NCBI RefSeq assembly: GCF_008080435.1
Contig: NZ_VRKN01000022.1
Span: 1 to 42,213, forward strand
DNA from: Enterobacter asburiae
Lineage (GTDB): Bacteria; Pseudomonadota; Gammaproteobacteria; Enterobacterales; Enterobacteriaceae
Direction: 5' to 3'
DNA length: 42,213 nt
Shown here: positions 40,655 through 42,213 of the stretch, piece after piece
How the letters are laid out: the number at the start of each line of letters is the position of its first letter
How positions within the stretch are numbered: position 1 is the first letter of the stretch
Translations under genes and position numbers: made by a program
The notes under the pieces: generated by a model
What the model was told of the DNA's origin: nothing
Databases searched by the model: none
The model's input: only the letters and a program-made list of their open reading frames with translations

Positions 40655-42134
40655 GCAGACGCCCCCAGAGTGTTGAGACAAACAGGATACGGGCCAGCCG
40701 CTCCTGCAGGTCATCCGCGTTCATCTGCGGGTACAGTTCTGCCAGCGCACCCAGCAGCTCCGAGGGGTTAACACCGCCTTCAACCTGCTTAAACAGCGGT
40801 GCCAGCACCGGCTCAAGCACGCCGTTTAACGAGCCGCCGTTCATCAGAATATCCAGCGCATCATCCAGCTCTTGCTGAGCCTGAATATCGGCATCAATCG
40901 CCTCGGCGAACGACAGCGGCAGCGTGTTGTTCTTCTGGCGCTCTGAAGGCGGTGTCTCATCAATATCACCGTCCAGCAGCTGGTACTCGCGTTTGAAGTA
41001 TTGCGGCGTGAAGACCACACCGGCGCGACTGAGTTTCTCATCGCGGGTGGCCTGCGTATCGTCGACCGTTCCCTGTTCCCACATCTTCCAGACAGGGCTG
41101 GCCACATCGCCAAAGTTCAGCGAGACGGCCTGACGGATAACCTGATTTACTGCGCTCACCACAATCTCGGCGTCGGCATCGCGGATATCACTGGTGACTT
41201 CCAGCCCGGCCTGTGCCGAGGCGCGGTTGCTGTTCGCCTCGGTGGTCTGGTTCTGCCCCAGCAGGGCAATAGAGATTTCACTGCGGGCGAGCGTAATCAG
41301 ATTCTGGTAAATATCGCTGCTGTCGGCTTTGCCTGCGGCCTCTTTGATTTCAATGGAGGAATCATCAGGAATAGCCGCCACGGCGTCCTCGACCATCGCT
41401 TCCATCGAGTCCAGCAGCAGGTCAATCTCACCCTGCGCCGTACCACGTGGATGCTTGCCGATAACCCACGGCGAACCGAATTTCTCAGCAAAGCGCACCC
41501 AGAATTTCATCCCGCCCTTTTTGAAGGTCACGGGCCAGAAGCACATCGACAAATCAGGGAAGCCATACGGGTTGTCGTAGGTCGCATCCTGACGCGGTAC
41601 CACGAACTTATTCAGCGGTACAGCTTCGCCCTCCAGCCCGGCGTCTTTTGCCCGGAAGCGCAGCAGGTTGTCGTTGTCGAACTGGAACCACTCGGGTGGT
41701 TTACCCACGATGTCGGTGACCGCCCAGGACTTAACCGAACGGCCCCACATGATTTCACAGGGCTGATATCCGTAGAGCACGGCATCAGTCATCTCGCCGA
41801 TGATGCGGGAGATATCAAGGTCGTCGAGCATATCGTTAATAAAGCTGAACACCCGCTCCGGGGCATGACCACGCTCAAGCCCGCGCTCAAGCGACTTGAC
41901 CGCCGCTTTACGCCTGCGGATACAGCCACCAACCAGCGGGTCGGTACGCAGCTCGCGATAGATGCGAATATCCCGGCCCTGTGATTTGAGAATAGGATCG
42001 GGATTGGGCAGATACATCCCCAGACCGAAGAAGTCGATGGAGCGGCTGCGTGACGCAATCTGCTCCGTCAGCGTCTTATTCGGTTCGGCAAAGCTGACAA
42101 ATTCATTGGGTGATACCCAGAGTCCACGCGCCAT
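40635..42134 (-). CDS. Phage portal protein (DUF935, Mu gp29-like)
   Basis: ATG 42134 gives a 499-residue protein (MARGLWVSPNEFVSFAEPNK). PILKSQGRDIRIYRELRTDP, RRKAAVKSLERGLERG, ILYGYQPCEIMWG-type (VLYGYQPCEIMWGRSVKSWA), PYGFPDLSMCFWPVTFKKGG and LLGQNQTTEANSNRASAQAG are hallmarks of DUF935. The portal is the dodecameric DNA entry ring. The start codon overlaps the TGA of the upstream gene. Nine further in-frame codons upstream belong to that gene's 3' end. Intact. Confidence 0.92.
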   Translation of the reverse strand: MARGLWVSPNEFVSFAEPNKTLTEQIASRSRSIDFFGLGMYLPNPDPILKSQGRDIRIYRELRTDPLVGGCIRRRKAAVKSLERGLERGHAPERVFSFINDMLDDLDISRIIGEMTDAVLYGYQPCEIMWGRSVKSWAVTDIVGKPPEWFQFDNDNLLRFRAKDAGLEGEAVPLNKFVVPRQDATYDNPYGFPDLSMCFWPVTFKKGGMKFWVRFAEKFGSPWVIGKHPRGTAQGEIDLLLDSMEAMVEDAVAAIPDDSSIEIKEAAGKADSSDIYQNLITLARSEISIALLGQNQTTEANSNRASAQAGLEVTSDIRDADAEIVVSAVNQVIRQAVSLNFGDVASPVWKMWEQGTVDDTQATRDEKLSRAGVVFTPQYFKREYQLLDGDIDETPPSERQKNNTLPLSFAEAIDADIQAQQELDDALDILMNGGSLNGVLEPVLAPLFKQVEGGVNPSELLGALAELYPQMNADDLQERLARILFVSTLWGRLHERDHG

Positions 42135-42213
42135 CAGGGGGTGTAAGCGGGAACCGTCCAAAATTTTGTCACGTCCGTCACTTTTATTTCTTTCTGTCTG
42201 AGAAAGCGGTTAC
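42134..42213 (-). CDS. 3' end of the gene before the portal, presumably terminase large subunit
   Basis: A minus-strand frame is open from the window edge to TGA 42136-42134 (NRFLRQKEIKVTDVTKFWTV PAYTP). It overlaps the portal ATG as TGATG, the coupling seen throughout this module. Mu-like phages place terminase (gp28) here. The fragment itself is too short to identify. Confidence 0.35.
   Translation of the reverse strand, partial: NRFLRQKEIKVTDVTKFWTVPAYTP

Noticed and set aside
41001..41984. Plus-strand 327-codon frame
   Set aside because: Antisense to the DUF935 portal gene, which has clear family motifs on the minus strand.

Overview
The window reads as Enterobacterales DNA, most likely a decaying conjugative plasmid or a plasmid-derived genomic island. 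The transfer genes are of the F type (TraM, TraY, TraA, TraL, TraE, TraK and a cut TraB). The insertion sequences (IS6, IS21, IS66, ISL3, IS3, IS110 and IS630 families), the Rpn nucleases and the Mu-like prophage genes are all types common in this order. A Tc-toxin (TccC-like) relic, many frameshifts and nested IS remnants suggest an insect- or plant-associated enterobacterium undergoing gene decay. I cannot name the genus from sequence alone.

Layout. 1-5.1 kb: an integrase-type transposase tail, a HigBA-like toxin-antitoxin pair, a broken DDE transposase joined in frame to invasin Ig-like repeats, a resolvase tail, and a 3'-truncated group II intron sitting in an rpn gene. 5.2-9.7 kb: IS6 and IS66 relics, two small beta-rich hypothetical genes behind a holin-like membrane gene, a metallo-beta-lactamase-fold gene and another IS6 relic. 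9.7-13 kb: a small unknown gene, an alpha/beta hydrolase, and an AbiE toxin-antitoxin pair with a striking palindrome upstream. 13-18.4 kb: IS66 relics, a frameshifted DUF1460 gene, an orphan two-repeat beta protein, a deleted IS21 element lodged in IS66 tnpB, and an N-terminally cut NlpC/P60 gene. 18.4-25 kb: a complete ISL3 element, relics of a group II intron reverse transcriptase and of a tccC toxin gene, a frameshifted rpn gene, and an intact PAS-GGDEF-EAL gene.

25-34.6 kb is the remains of an F-type transfer region in canonical order: a repeat-rich candidate oriT, traM, a LuxR-type regulator in the traJ position (5' end lost at an IS3 element), an IS630 insertion, traY, traA, traL, traE, traK and the first ~215 codons of traB. 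traB stops abruptly at a Mu-like prophage remnant.

34.6-42.2 kb, minus strand, is the head and tail-start module of a contractile-tailed Mu-like prophage: end of the terminase gene, portal, minor head protein, a fusion of the virion-morphogenesis protein with a scaffold-like domain, major capsid, DUF2190, a frameshifted gp36, gp37, a small gp38-position protein, tail sheath, and tail tube fused to a piece of the gpD baseplate protein. The internal deletions, and the absence of tape measure and baseplate genes at the right place, show it is defective.

Functionally, the intact or near-intact units are the two toxin-antitoxin modules, the hydrolases, the c-di-GMP enzyme, the ISL3 element and parts of the pilus assembly operon. 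Transfer itself is very unlikely to work from this locus because traB and the traJ-position gene are broken.
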